Assembly: GCA_002633085.1 (NCBI GenBank)
Contig: NSIV01000002.1
Location: 417,602-481,601, forward strand
DNA length: 64,000 nt
Direction of reading: 5' to 3'
Source: Curvibacter sp. PD_MW3
Lineage (GTDB): Bacteria; Pseudomonadota; Gammaproteobacteria; Burkholderiales; Burkholderiaceae_C
The notes under the pieces were generated by a model. It was not told where the DNA came from. It searched no databases and worked only from the letters and a program-made list of their open reading frames with translations. The position numbers and the translations under genes are program-made. Shown one piece after another: positions 8,051 through 16,689 of the stretch; the first letter of the stretch is position 1; the number at the start of each line of letters is the position of its first letter.

Positions 8051-10348
8051 ATGGCCCTGATCCACAACCTAGGCTTCCCCCGTATCGGCGCCAAGCGTGA
8101 ACTCAAATTCGCCCTGGAGTCCTATTGGAAAGGCGAGTCCTCGCGCGCAACCCTGCAGGCCACGGGCGCCCAGCTGCGCCAGCGCCACTGGCAGCAGCAG
8201 GCCGGGCTGGACCTGGTGCCCGTGGGCGACTTCTCTTTCTACGACCAGGTGCTGGACATGAGCTTTACGCTGGGCAATCTGCCCGAGCGCGTGCGGGGTT
8301 TCCACGGCGAAGCCCTGGACAACTACTTCCGCATCGCACGGGGCCGTTCTGCCGTCGGGACCGACGAGCACAGTGCCTGCTGCGGTGGTGTGGCCGCGGG
8401 CGAGATGACCAAGTGGTTCGACACCAACTACCACTACATCGTGCCGGAGTTCACGGCCGCGACCGAATTCAAGCTCGATGCCTCGCGCCTGCTGGCACAG
8501 CTGGCCGAAGCCAAGGCCCAGGGTGTGAAGGTCAAGCCGGTCATCGTCGGGCCCGTCACTTACCTCGCCATCGGAAAAGCCAAGGATGATTCCGACAAGC
8601 TGGCCCTGCTGCCTCGCCTGCTCGACGTCTATGCCCAACTGCTGGAGACCCTGGCCGCGCAGGGCGTGACCTGGGTGCAGATCGACGAGCCCCTGCTCGT
8701 GACCGAGCTCGATGCTGACTGGCAACACGCCTACAACACGGCCTACCACCAGCTCAAGAGCTGCAAGGTCCAGCTGCTGTTGGCGACCTACTTCGGTCCC
8801 CTGCTGGAGAATGGCTATCTGGCTGCCAACCTGCCCGTGGCCGGCTTGCACATCGATGCGGTCCAGGGCCGTGACGACGTGCTGCCCGTGCTGAATCTGT
8901 TGCCGGCGCACAAGGTGCTGTCGCTGGGGGTGATCAGCGGCCGCAATATCTGGAAGACCGATCTGAACGCGGTGCTCGACTGGCTGGAGCCGCTCAGCGC
9001 ACGCCTGGGTGACCGCCTGTGGATCGCCCCCACGTGTTCGCTGCTGCATGTACCGGTAGACCTGGACAATGAACAGAAGCTCGATGCCGAGGTGAAATCC
9101 TGGCTGGCCTTTGCGCTGCAGAAACTCGATGAACTGCAAGTGCTGGGCACCGCCCTGCGTGAGGGGCGCGCTGCGGTGCAAGACGCGCTTACCACCAACC
9201 AGGCCGCGCTGGTTGCACGGCGCACTTCACCGCGTGTGCACAACCCGGCTGTGCAGGCCGCCGTGGCCACGATCAGCGACAGCCTGGGCCAGCGTGAACA
9301 CAACTATGCCCAGCGCGCACCCAAGCAGGCCGCCCTGCTGCAACTGCCCGTCTACCCGACCACCACCATCGGCTCCTTCCCGCAGACGGCCGAGATCCGC
9401 CATGCACGCAGCGAGTTCAAGGCCGGCCGCCTGGACGAGGCCGGCTACCAGGCTGCGATGAAAAAGGAGATTGAACGCAGCGTGCGCGAGCAGGAGGCCC
9501 TGGGCCTGGACGTGCTGGTGCACGGCGAGGCCGAGCGCAACGACATGGTGGAGTACTTTGGTGAGCAGCTTGAGGGCTATGCCTTCAGCCAGTTCGGCTG
9601 GGTGCAGTCCTATGGTTCGCGTTGCGTGAAGCCGCCCATCCTCTTCGGTGACATCAGCCGCCCCAAGGCGATGACGGTGGAGTGGATACGCTACGCGCAA
9701 TCGCTCACGGCCAAGCCCATGAAAGGCATGCTCACGGGCCCGGTGACCATCCTCAACTGGTCCTTTGTGCGTGACGACCAGCCGCGTGCGCTGTCCTGCA
9801 AACAGCTGGCGCTGGCTATCCGCGAGGAGGTGCTGGACCTGGAGCGGGCCGGCGTGCAAGTGATCCAGATCGACGAGGCCGCGCTGCGCGAAGGCCTGCC
9901 GCTGCGTCGTTCTCAATGGAAGGTCTATCTGGACTGGGCGGTGGAGTCCTTCCGCATCACGGCCAACGGCGTGCGTGACGAGACGCAGATCCACACCCAT
10001 ATGTGCTATTCGGAGTTCAACGACATCATTGCCTCGATCGCCGACATGGATGCCGATGTCATCACCATCGAGACCTCACGTTCGGACATGGAGCTGCTAG
10101 ATGCCTTCGACCACTTCAAGTACCCGAACGAGATCGGCCCCGGCGTCTACGACATCCACTCACCCAACATCCCGACGCAGGAACACATGGTGCAGCTGAT
10201 GCGCAAGGCCGCCGAGCGCATTCCGGCCGAACGCCTCTGGGTGAACCCGGACTGTGGCCTCAAGACCCGGCAGTGGTCCGAGGTGTTGCCGGCGCTGACG
10301 CATATGGTGGGCGCGGCGCGTCAGCTGCGCGCCACCGTCGCAGCCTAG
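8051..10348 (+). CDS. metE: Cobalamin-independent methionine synthase
   Basis: MetE transfers the methyl group of 5-methyltetrahydropteroyl-triglutamate to homocysteine without vitamin B12. The 765-residue length matches the family (753 in E. coli). The N-terminus [13 protein letters not shown] is diagnostic, which is why ATG 8051 is chosen over a longer opening from 8000. The C-terminal catalytic half shows [16 protein letters not shown], the homocysteine and zinc site [26 protein letters not shown] with the His and Cys zinc ligands, and NPDCGLKTR with the last Cys ligand. All expected ligands are present, so the enzyme should be active. It is controlled in trans by the divergent metR. Carriage of metR-metE inside a mobile island is unusual. 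Confidence 0.97.
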   Translation: MALIHNLGFPRIGAKRELKFALESYWKGESSRATLQATGAQLRQRHWQQQAGLDLVPVGDFSFYDQVLDMSFTLGNLPERVRGFHGEALDNYFRIARGRSAVGTDEHSACCGGVAAGEMTKWFDTNYHYIVPEFTAATEFKLDASRLLAQLAEAKAQGVKVKPVIVGPVTYLAIGKAKDDSDKLALLPRLLDVYAQLLETLAAQGVTWVQIDEPLLVTELDADWQHAYNTAYHQLKSCKVQLLLATYFGPLLENGYLAANLPVAGLHIDAVQGRDDVLPVLNLLPAHKVLSLGVISGRNIWKTDLNAVLDWLEPLSARLGDRLWIAPTCSLLHVPVDLDNEQKLDAEVKSWLAFALQKLDELQVLGTALREGRAAVQDALTTNQAALVARRTSPRVHNPAVQAAVATISDSLGQREHNYAQRAPKQAALLQLPVYPTTTIGSFPQTAEIRHARSEFKAGRLDEAGYQAAMKKEIERSVREQEALGLDVLVHGEAERNDMVEYFGEQLEGYAFSQFGWVQSYGSRCVKPPILFGDISRPKAMTVEWIRYAQSLTAKPMKGMLTGPVTILNWSFVRDDQPRALSCKQLALAIREEVLDLERAGVQVIQIDEAALREGLPLRRSQWKVYLDWAVESFRITANGVRDETQIHTHMCYSEFNDIIASIADMDADVITIETSRSDMELLDAFDHFKYPNEIGPGVYDIHSPNIPTQEHMVQLMRKAAERIPAERLWVNPDCGLKTRQWSEVLPALTHMVGAARQLRATVAA

Positions 10349-10369
10349 GACGTATACTGAACTCGCCTC

Positions 10370-10545
10370 GCGGTTTCCTGCCCAACAGCAGGAATGAAAA
10401 GGGAACGACAGAGGGATGGACACTCCATCCAAGCTGTGGCTGCCCCCGCAACTGTGATCGGTGAGTCCGCTGCCTGACAACCACTGGCTATATGCCGGGA
10501 AGGCCGCAGCGGACGACGACCCGAGAGCCAGGAGACCTGCCACGG
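10370..10545 (+). promoter_or_regulatory. Cobalamin (B12) riboswitch
   Basis: The conserved core of the cobalamin aptamer is readable in order: AAAAGGGAAC near 10397, GCTGCCCCCGCAACTGT (10438-10454), GAGTCCGC, CCACTGG near 10481, GCCGGGAAGGCCGC near 10496, and the B12 box GAGCCAGGAGACCTGCC (10526-10542). Known members repress B12-related genes when adenosylcobalamin binds. Here it lies 22 bases after metE, on the same strand, and about 170 bases upstream of a thioesterase gene. It therefore cannot act on metE as a normal 5' leader. Confidence 0.9.
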
Positions 10546-10714
10546 GGCGATGTGATTGTGCATGGGGCGGGGTGTCCTCGAGCAAGATCGGTGGTGCTTC
10601 GTCCTGCCTTCGTCTTCCGCGCGCCTGCGTCTTCGGGTCAGCGCGTGTGGCCGTGTCCGCGTGCGTTGCGCCTGGTTTTGCCGTGCTCCCGCCTTCTTAA
10701 CCGGAGGAAGCACC

Positions 10715-11506
10715 TTGTCTGTACTCGTTGAGCCCGAAACGTCCGCGCCCGCGGACACCCCCAACATGTCCCTGGTCGTGGTCGACATGGTCTGGCCCGA
10801 TCAATCCAACCACCACGGCACCCTGTTCGGCGGTGCGGCCCTGTCCATGCTCGACCGCATGGCCTTCATCGTGGGCAGCAAGGTGCTGCGTGGTTCCGTG
10901 GTCACGGCCGCGGTGAGCAGGCTGGACTTTGCCGCGCCAGCGCCCGCGGGCCATCTGGTGGAGTGCCGCGCCGAGGTGTTGCAGCGGGGCCGCCGGTCCG
11001 TCACCGTAGACACCCGCCTGATCGCCGAAGACCTGCTCAGCGGTGCACGTACCCACTGCCTCTCGGGTGAGTTCGTGATGGTGCGCCAGGCTGACGAGGC
11101 GCCCGCCGATGCAGCTGAGGCAGCCGAGGTGGCGCAGGCCAGGCATGAGGCCGGTGCCGAAAACACGGCCATGGCCTGCGCCACCGTGGCTGAGATCGTC
11201 TTCCCTGGCCATGTGAACCACCGCGGCGTGCTGCACGGCGGTCCCGCCATGGCCTGGATGGCCAAGGCCGGTTTCGTGGCCGCCACGCGCCAGGTGCGTC
11301 GACCCGTGGTGATGGCGGGCACCGAACAGCTGGACTTCGTCGCCTCGGCGAGGGTGGGGGATGTGGTCGAGGTCACGGCCCGCGTTATCGGCACCGGCCG
11401 GCGCTCCATCCGTGTGCAGGTAGATATGTGGGCTGAGTCGTCGAGTAGCGGCGAACGCCGGCTCTGCGCCTCGGCCCCGCTGACTTATGTGGCCATCGAG
11501 GCTTGA
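10715..11506 (+). CDS. Acyl-CoA thioesterase with two hotdog domains
   Basis: The protein contains two tandem hotdog-fold domains. The first has VVDMVWPDQSNHHGTLFGGA followed by LDRMAFIVG, the second has EIVFPGHVNHRGVLHGGPAM followed by AWMAKAGFVAA; both carry the N-H-x-G-x-x-x-GG active-site motif of YciA/acyl-CoA hydrolases. Such enzymes release free fatty acids and CoA from acyl-CoA in the cytoplasm. I chose TTG 10715 because GGAGGA stands seven bases upstream; this gives 263 residues. An in-frame ATG at 10556 would lie just after the riboswitch and yields a low-complexity extension. A role under B12 control is suggested by position alone and is not known for this family. Confidence 0.85.
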   Translation: MSVLVEPETSAPADTPNMSLVVVDMVWPDQSNHHGTLFGGAALSMLDRMAFIVGSKVLRGSVVTAAVSRLDFAAPAPAGHLVECRAEVLQRGRRSVTVDTRLIAEDLLSGARTHCLSGEFVMVRQADEAPADAAEAAEVAQARHEAGAENTAMACATVAEIVFPGHVNHRGVLHGGPAMAWMAKAGFVAATRQVRRPVVMAGTEQLDFVASARVGDVVEVTARVIGTGRRSIRVQVDMWAESSSSGERRLCASAPLTYVAIEA

Positions 11507-11984
11507 GATCTCGCCGCTGCTGCCCGTGCACCGTGGTGCGCTGGGCCTGCACCTGCTGGCCCTCCCGGCCGAGCACCGGTACTCTCGCTTCGGCGCCACG
11601 CTCAGCGACGAGGCCCTGCTGCGCTGGGTGGCTCGCTTGGCCTGGGAGCGGCAACGATGCTGGGGGGCTTGGCTTCCGGGAGACCTAGGCTTGGTCGCCG
11701 TGCTTCAGCTCACCCCCACACGCCGGCTTGGCAGTTGGGAACTTGCCCTCACAGTGGCCGCCGCCCTGCATGGTCGGGGCGTGGGCACGACCCTGCTAGC
11801 TACGGCCTTGGGTCAGATGCCCGACGTACGGCAACTGGTATGCCAGCACGGCCACGCGGCCGTCTACGCCATGGCAAAGCGGCTAGGCTATGGTGTGCAG
11901 TGGCAGGGACAGCAACTGAGGTTGGCAACAGCAGCACCGCACAGCACGGTCCCGGCAACTCCGAAACGGGCTGGTAGGCGCTGA
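11487..11984 (+). CDS. GNAT-like acetyltransferase
   Basis: The 165-residue protein overlaps the end of the thioesterase gene by 20 bases. It contains GRGVGTTLLATAL near residue 95, the acetyl-CoA pyrophosphate loop of GNAT enzymes, then AVYAMAKRLGYGVQ near residue 127, the usual late helix. Its N-terminal strand HLLALPAEHRYSRFGATLSD resembles the start of small GNAT proteins in Burkholderiales. The substrate is unknown. The start codon is uncertain, since no clear ribosome site precedes ATG 11487. Confidence 0.65.
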   Translation: MWPSRLEISPLLPVHRGALGLHLLALPAEHRYSRFGATLSDEALLRWVARLAWERQRCWGAWLPGDLGLVAVLQLTPTRRLGSWELALTVAAALHGRGVGTTLLATALGQMPDVRQLVCQHGHAAVYAMAKRLGYGVQWQGQQLRLATAAPHSTVPATPKRAGRR

Positions 11985-12226
11985 TTCAATATCTGCTTTA
12001 GCAAGGAGCGAAGGTTCAACAACGCTAATTCATGGGCCCCGATAGCGGCCACCCAGTCAGCGAGCTGCTCAGTGACTGGTGTCGATGGCAGCAGTCATTG
12101 ACGCTCCGAAATCAAGTGACTGCAGCCAGCCTAAAGGCGACGTCGCGCTGAATGGCAACCATCCCTGCCTAGGCCTATGCCAAGTCTTATGACATAGTGG
12201 CGCAGCAGGCGAAACCCTCGTCACGC

Positions 12227-12679
12227 TCAGGTAGTCGTCCCCGACGACTCCCGCTCTTCCTTACTCAAATTCGTCAATGAGCAGCGTCCCTCGGAAATCA
12301 CTTCGAACTTCAGACGGTCGCCAACGCGCCAGTCCTGTTCGCGCAGCAAGATCTCGGGCAGCGGCAGTACAAGATCATCCGACTCGGAATCCTTCTGGAA
12401 GATGACTGTGTAGGACACCCCAGTCGTTTCTGATGTTGGTCGCGTTTCGGCTTCAAAGTCGCGGGCATCCAAGAACGGCTTGCCCAAGGCCTCGCGCATG
12501 CGCTCCAATATCGAAAGCGGTGTTGCGGGATCTTCATCCGCGCCCCAGGCAACCATTGCGACTGCGCCGTAGGCACTCGGTTTCCCTGCGTCGTCGTAAT
12601 ACACCTCGCGCAGCTCACGCCAGGCGGGTTCGTCCCCGTCTGCAGCGAACTCAATGACCCGATAGTTCCAATGCTGCAT
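12227..12679 (-). CDS. Hypothetical protein with AbrB/MazE-like C-terminus
   Basis: The 150-residue protein appears to have two parts. Residues 1-75 (MQHWNYRVIEFAADGDEPAW, then REVYYDDAGKPSAYG and LERMREALGKPFLD) look like a small uncharacterised cytoplasmic domain. Residues of about 88-140 (YTVIFQKDSESDDLVLPLPE then LLREQDWRVGDRLKFEVI) resemble a swapped-hairpin AbrB/MazE DNA-binding domain, with the typical LP-P--L----W--GD--E pattern. An AbrB-type half usually marks an antitoxin or regulator, but no toxin gene lies beside it. Start at ATG 12679 has an AGG-containing upstream site. The fusion reading is an inference from pattern only. Confidence 0.6.
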   Translation of the reverse strand: MQHWNYRVIEFAADGDEPAWRELREVYYDDAGKPSAYGAVAMVAWGADEDPATPLSILERMREALGKPFLDARDFEAETRPTSETTGVSYTVIFQKDSESDDLVLPLPEILLREQDWRVGDRLKFEVISEGRCSLTNLSKEERESSGTTT

Positions 12680-13113
12680 GGAAGCTACCTAGCGGCCGAA
12701 CGCCAGACGATATAGCGCTGTCAGGTGGCGGACGTATCCACCGGGACGCGAGCTCATCAACCAAAGGGCCTGCAGGGGCGCAAAGTAGCCATACCTCAGG
12801 TCTCGCTTGGCTAACCGGAGCAGGGTTTGAGCAGTCATTGCATTCATCCAGGAGTTGATCGGCTCTGGCGCGGTTTAGCCTCGACCATCGTCAGAAAGCG
12901 CCATTTTCATACGAATGGACCTATGAAGCCAGCGCTTCAAATTCGGGGGGAAGCTCGCGTCTGCGCTGTCTACGCTGCGCAGCCGCTTCGAGAAGCTGCG
13001 TATGACCGGGGCGGATCGAGAGCGCCTGCGCCGGGAGCCGATACCAGGCGTCGGATGACGCGACGGGGCTCGATTTGTAGGTACCCTTGGCCCGTGAGAG
13101 GCCGTCCCTAGCG
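12680..13113. other. Intergenic stretch without recognised content
   Basis: These 434 bases contain several short overlapping frames of high Arg and Ala content, none with a convincing start site or family motif. No RNA gene is visible. It may hold decayed gene fragments. Confidence 0.45.
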
Positions 13114-13542
13114 TCACCCTTCCGCTTGCAACCGCTCCTGCGCTGCTCGTTTGCCAAGCTTGCGTACCTCAGCGATACGCGTCAGTTGCTGCGCCCTGGG
13201 TTTGGACTCGCCCCGCTCCCAGTTGTAGACCGTTTGTGCGCTGACACCGATCAGCTTGCCCATGTCGGCGGCCGATACGCCGAGTTTTTGGCGCAATGTG
13301 AGGAAACCGGCTGCTCGGAATCGTAGCGAGGTTGTTTCATCGGGTACCTGGGCGACTGCTTGGGGCCGGGACTTCTCGAGCCTTGAAATCCGGCGCTGCT
13401 GCTCTACCAGCTGGCGCTTCAGAGCGGCAATGTCAGACCGATACTGGGCAGCCGCTTTGCGCAGGGATTGGACTTCCGATCGAATTTCCTTGCGTGCGAG
13501 GCGCACGATCTCGGACTTGAGGATTTGGGCAAATTGAGCCAT
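13114..13542 (-). CDS. Coiled-coil and XRE HTH regulator
   Basis: The 142-residue protein begins with a basic region and a long predicted coiled coil (residues of about 8-58, with repeated Leu, Glu and Arg in ALKRQLVEQQRRISRLEKSR). A typical XRE HTH occupies residues 75-125: RFRAAGFLTLRQKLGVSAAD then MGKLIGVSAQTVYNWERGES. The tail is basic. The combination of an N-terminal coiled coil for oligomerisation and a C-terminal HTH is the reverse of most XRE proteins. Targets are unknown. An exact 14-base palindrome (13571-13584) lies 28 bases upstream of the start and may be its own operator. Confidence 0.8.
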   Translation of the reverse strand: MAQFAQILKSEIVRLARKEIRSEVQSLRKAAAQYRSDIAALKRQLVEQQRRISRLEKSRPQAVAQVPDETTSLRFRAAGFLTLRQKLGVSAADMGKLIGVSAQTVYNWERGESKPRAQQLTRIAEVRKLGKRAAQERLQAEG

Positions 13543-13570
13543 GCTTCTTTCAAGTGGCAGCAGTAGCGCT

Positions 13571-13584
13571 CGCAGGCGCCTGCG
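13571..13584. promoter_or_regulatory. 14-base perfect palindrome upstream of HTH gene
   Basis: CGCAGGCGCCTGCG is fully self-complementary and lies 28 bases before the start of the minus-strand HTH gene. An operator role is possible; a chance GC-rich palindrome cannot be excluded. Confidence 0.35.
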
Positions 13585-13705
13585 TATTCTTCTCCCTGAA
13601 TCTGTATAGCTCCTGTCGAAGTCGTTTGCCCTGGCGGAAATTCCTATTCCTCGTGTACACCTAGGCTCCGAAGCAGGCCTTCTTTGTGACTACTATAGCT
13701 GCTCC

Positions 13706-14194
13706 ATGCGAATCCTCCTTGTTCTCGTCATCACCCTGTTAGCGACCATCAGCCGCGCTGAACTGATCAGCGGGCGGGTCGTTCGGGTGGCCGATGGCGA
13801 CACGATCACCGTACTGGACGCCCAGATGCGTCAGCACAAGATCCGACTGGCCGGGATCGATGCCCCTGAGAAGGCCCAGGCCTTTGGTCGCCGCTCGCAG
13901 GAATCACTTGCAGAACTCGTGGCGAACCGCTCTGTGATCGTCGAGACGCACAAGCGGGACCGCTACGGGCGCTTCGTAGGCAAGGTCCTGGTCGAAGACC
14001 GGGATATCAATGTCGAGCAGATCCGGCGCGGCCTGGCTTGGTTCTACCGGCAGTACGAACGCGAACTCTCTGCACAAGACCAGCAGAGTTATGCAAGGGC
14101 GGAGGAGGAGGCGCGGAGTTTTCGCGCGGGCCTCTGGTCGGACAAGCAACCCATCCCGCCCTGGGACTTCAGACGGGATCACAACGGAAAATAG
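13706..14194 (+). CDS. Secreted thermonuclease (SNase-like)
   Basis: The 162-residue protein has a signal peptide (MRILLVLVITLLATISRA) and one staphylococcal nuclease domain. Motifs are GRVVRVADGDTITVLDAQ, KIRLAGIDAPEKAQAFG with the first catalytic Arg and the Ca-binding Asp, then a Glu in RRSQESLAEL, and RDRYGRFVGKVLVEDRDIN with the second catalytic Arg. These are the residues needed for Ca-dependent cleavage of DNA and RNA. Such genes are frequent on plasmids and islands. A metallophosphoesterase gene starts eight bases after the stop, so the two are likely co-transcribed. Confidence 0.9.
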   Translation: MRILLVLVITLLATISRAELISGRVVRVADGDTITVLDAQMRQHKIRLAGIDAPEKAQAFGRRSQESLAELVANRSVIVETHKRDRYGRFVGKVLVEDRDINVEQIRRGLAWFYRQYERELSAQDQQSYARAEEEARSFRAGLWSDKQPIPPWDFRRDHNGK

Positions 14195-14201
14195 GACGCA
14201 C

Positions 14202-15011
14202 GTGAAGATCCAAGTCGCCTCCGATCTCCACCTGGAGCTCTTACCCCACGATTACGGCATAGAGCGCCTGCTCGTTCCCCACCCGCAGGCCGACATCCTG
14301 GTGCTGGCGGGCGACATCCATAACGGCACGAAGGCAATCGAACTCTTCAGGGACTGGCCTGTGCCGGTGCTCTATGTCGCAGGCAATCACGAGTTCTATG
14401 GCCAGGTATGGGAAGACACCCGGCGCGACCTGCAAGAAGCATGCGCCGGAACAGCTGTCCAGTTCTTGGACAACGCCGCCGTTGAGCTCGGCAATGTGCG
14501 CTTCCTGGGGACGACCTTGTGGACCGACTTCGCGATCGACCGCTCGCGTCCGCCGGCGAGCGCCATGGAGCTCGCCGGCGCATCCTTGAGGGATTTCTTC
14601 CAGATCCTGAGCCGACAGGACGACTCACCGCCAGTCCCGATAACACCAGGTCAGCTGCTGGCCGATCATCAGGTTGCTCGGGACTGGCTGCAGGAGCGGC
14701 TGAACGCGCCGTTTGAGGGCAAGACCGTCGTCATCACCCACCACGCGCCACATCGCCTGAGCGTGCATCGCAGGTTTGTTGGCGATCCGCTGACGCCGGC
14801 CTTCGCTTCAGACCTGACCGAGCTGCTGGGTTATGCGGATTTATGGCTCCATGGCCACGCTCACGACGGTTTTGATTATCGGGTTGGGCAATGCCGGGTC
14901 GTGTCAAACCCAGCCGGATATTCGCTGACGAGCAAAGCTGGCGGCGAGGCGAATGATGAGTTTCGACTCGAGAACGGTAGCTATGAACCGAGTTGCCTCC
15001 TGACGCTCTGA
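14202..15011 (+). CDS. Calcineurin-like metallophosphoesterase
   Basis: The frame is open further upstream, but GTG 14202 is preceded by AGGA at five bases and gives a protein starting KIQVASDLHLEL, the first metal-binding motif (D-x-H). The other motifs follow in order: LVLAGDIHNG (GD), YVAGNHEFYG (GNHE), TVVITHHAPH, and LWLHGHAHDGFDY (GHxH). All metal ligands of the family are present, so this 269-residue protein should be a working phosphoesterase; its substrate may be a nucleotide or nucleic acid. Tight linkage to a secreted nuclease gene suggests a nucleic-acid-related role, which is inference. Confidence 0.88.
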   Translation: MKIQVASDLHLELLPHDYGIERLLVPHPQADILVLAGDIHNGTKAIELFRDWPVPVLYVAGNHEFYGQVWEDTRRDLQEACAGTAVQFLDNAAVELGNVRFLGTTLWTDFAIDRSRPPASAMELAGASLRDFFQILSRQDDSPPVPITPGQLLADHQVARDWLQERLNAPFEGKTVVITHHAPHRLSVHRRFVGDPLTPAFASDLTELLGYADLWLHGHAHDGFDYRVGQCRVVSNPAGYSLTSKAGGEANDEFRLENGSYEPSCLLTL

Positions 15012-15022
15012 GCCGATTGGAT

Positions 15023-15319
15023 TCACCTGGTCGTTGAGGAATTTCTTAGTCCAGTCGACGGAACTGTGAGGCTTGCCTCATCCAGTGGGTACATCTCGCC
15101 AGCCGGTCGGGCTTGCAAGGCGTAATACTCTTCGTCGTCAACAGCGACCACCAAGATCTCGCGCATGGTCTGTCTGTAAGCAGATGAGGGCTGCTGGACC
15201 TTAATGATCGTGCATTGAGTTTCCTCCCCGTTGAAAGATCGATTCAGCTTTGACAGAAGCGCCTCTAGATTCCTGCGGCTGAGGTAGATTATTGAGGGTT
15301 GGTTAATTGGATCTTCCAT
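15023..15319 (-). CDS. Small phage- or island-type hypothetical protein
   Basis: ATG 15319 follows a GGAGGA box and gives 98 residues. The sequence IYLSRRNLEALLSKLNR followed by GEETQCTIIK and later ILVVAVDDEEYYALQARPAG resembles a small family of unknown function often seen in phages and islands (pattern YLSRRNL--LLSKLDR ... V-AVED-EYY). No enzyme motif is visible. It is convergent with the phosphoesterase gene, the two stop codons being 11 bases apart. Confidence 0.6.
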   Translation of the reverse strand: MEDPINQPSIIYLSRRNLEALLSKLNRSFNGEETQCTIIKVQQPSSAYRQTMREILVVAVDDEEYYALQARPAGEMYPLDEASLTVPSTGLRNSSTTR

Positions 15320-15624
15320 TGAGTCCTCCGATTCCGTAGATTCTGCGACCCCAGCAGATCGTTTGGGACTGCTCAATATTTAGTTCCAACCTAAGGATTC
15401 AAATCCAACCTCAATGTTTCCAATCCCCACCTTGCTTTCGAAACTAGCAAGGTAGGGACTACGTGGCAACTTTGGATGGCAATCTCTGGCCTCAGTGGGC
15501 CAGACGTCGGCAGAATTCAACGCGCCACCTGCTCCGGCCCAGTGCGCTTGAAGCCACGAGGCATGCCAATGCCCACGCGTGGCACTCTCCATTGATCGCC
15601 TCATCGCCTGCCGTTCGATGCCGT
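15320..15624. other. Intergenic stretch with a hairpin
   Basis: No gene is supported here. ACCTTGC (15429-15435) and GCAAGGT (15447-15453) can pair around an 11-base loop, with extra C-G pairs outside. It lies downstream of the XRE gene at 15625-16305 on its transcribed strand and could be a weak terminator; no T-run follows. Confidence 0.4.
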
Positions 15625-16305
15625 TTAGACACTCGCCCGGCCAGACTGATCACCCATCTGGACACCTCCCTTGAGCGTTTTTATTTGGGAAAGCACTTCC
15701 AGCCTGACTTCTTTTGACAGCACCGTGACCAACGGGGACGCCTGTCGCAGCTGTTGCCCTCGCTGGGTTGAGCTCAGAATCTTGCGCCATGAACGGTCCT
15801 TCAAGATTTGCCCCCACTCATGCCAAAGGGGCGCGGACCGGGAATCAGGGGTGGCAGCGAGCCAGCGTTCCAGGGTAGTAATCGCCTGGTCGAGCAGCGC
15901 CGGATCTTGCTTAACTGCGCGGACCGCTTGACGATGCAAAGCAAGGCTTTGCTGATCTTGTATCTGGTGGCGAGTCTCATCTGCGGAGATGATGACTTGA
16001 ACGGCGGATCGCAGCCGCCTTGACCGAATGCCGTCGGGCGGTGCGGCTGCGGGAGACAAGACATCCGAAGCTACGCGTGCCATCTCGCCGCTCAAGCCTA
16101 GGACGGCCATCACCCGAAGATAGGAGCCCATAGTCGCGCTAGGGTCACCTGTCTCCACAGCACCGAGAGTCATGCGTGAAATTCCGGCCCGCCCGGCCAT
16201 CTCAACCATGCTCACCCCAGAGGCTTTGCGCCGCCGCCGAAGGCGCTCGCCAAGCTGCTGCAAGAGATGGCAGTCTAGGACGGTGAGTGGGTCTGGTACG
16301 GTCAT
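15625..16305 (-). CDS. XRE-family regulator, antitoxin-like
   Basis: The 226-residue protein has an XRE HTH near its start (residues 15-75: LGERLRRRRKASGVSMVEMA then GRAGISRMTLGAVETGDPSA). A second domain of about 130 residues follows, with LERWLAATPDSRSAPLWHEW and a late SWRKILSSTQRGQQLRQASP. I associate this two-part design with antitoxins encoded next to nucleotidyltransferase (AbiEii-type) toxins in Burkholderiales, where the toxin start overlaps the antitoxin stop. Here nothing recognisable follows, so the toxin appears lost. The gene has its own strong promoter and a perfect palindromic operator touching the start codon. Confidence 0.75.
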   Translation of the reverse strand: MTVPDPLTVLDCHLLQQLGERLRRRRKASGVSMVEMAGRAGISRMTLGAVETGDPSATMGSYLRVMAVLGLSGEMARVASDVLSPAAAPPDGIRSRRLRSAVQVIISADETRHQIQDQQSLALHRQAVRAVKQDPALLDQAITTLERWLAATPDSRSAPLWHEWGQILKDRSWRKILSSTQRGQQLRQASPLVTVLSKEVRLEVLSQIKTLKGGVQMGDQSGRASV

Positions 16306-16343
16306 TTGTCTAATATATTAGACAATTTCTCTTGCTCTGTCAG
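16306..16343 (-). promoter_or_regulatory. Promoter and 20-base perfect operator, near-leaderless transcript
   Basis: TTGTCTAATATATTAGACAA (16306-16325) is an exact palindrome abutting the ATG at 16305. On the minus strand a -35 like CTGACA (16338-16343) and a -10 TAATAT (16315-16320) are spaced by 17 bases. The predicted start of transcription falls within a few bases of the ATG, so the mRNA would be leaderless or nearly so. The operator covers the -10 box, ideal for autorepression by the XRE protein. Confidence 0.75.
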
Positions 16344-16689
16344 CTACCCATTGGAAATGATCAGGTCCTGGTGGACTGAGCGGCCATCAATTTTCAGGAC
16401 GCGAGACGTCTTCGGTGGACGGGCTCAAAGGGCAGTAGCGCCGACGGCTGCATCAGGCTGGAGGCTGTCACTGGGTTTCGAAGCGCTAATGACCGCTTTC
16501 TTGCGTACCAGACATCGAAGTGCTCCCAAACGGACGGGCCGGCCAAGAACACGGTGCTTACTTTCGAAAGCACTTGCCTCTAGATGACTGGGATACATCT
16601 CCCTGACTACCAGTCGAGCAGTCCACATCGCACCTCAGTTAGTGGCTCGGTCGACGTACGCCCCTCGTTAGTTGAATGCGGGTAAAATC

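Noticed and set aside
8069..9181. Long frame antisense to metE
   Set aside because: It is His- and Gln-rich shadow coding typical of the complementary strand of a high-GC gene; metE is certain.
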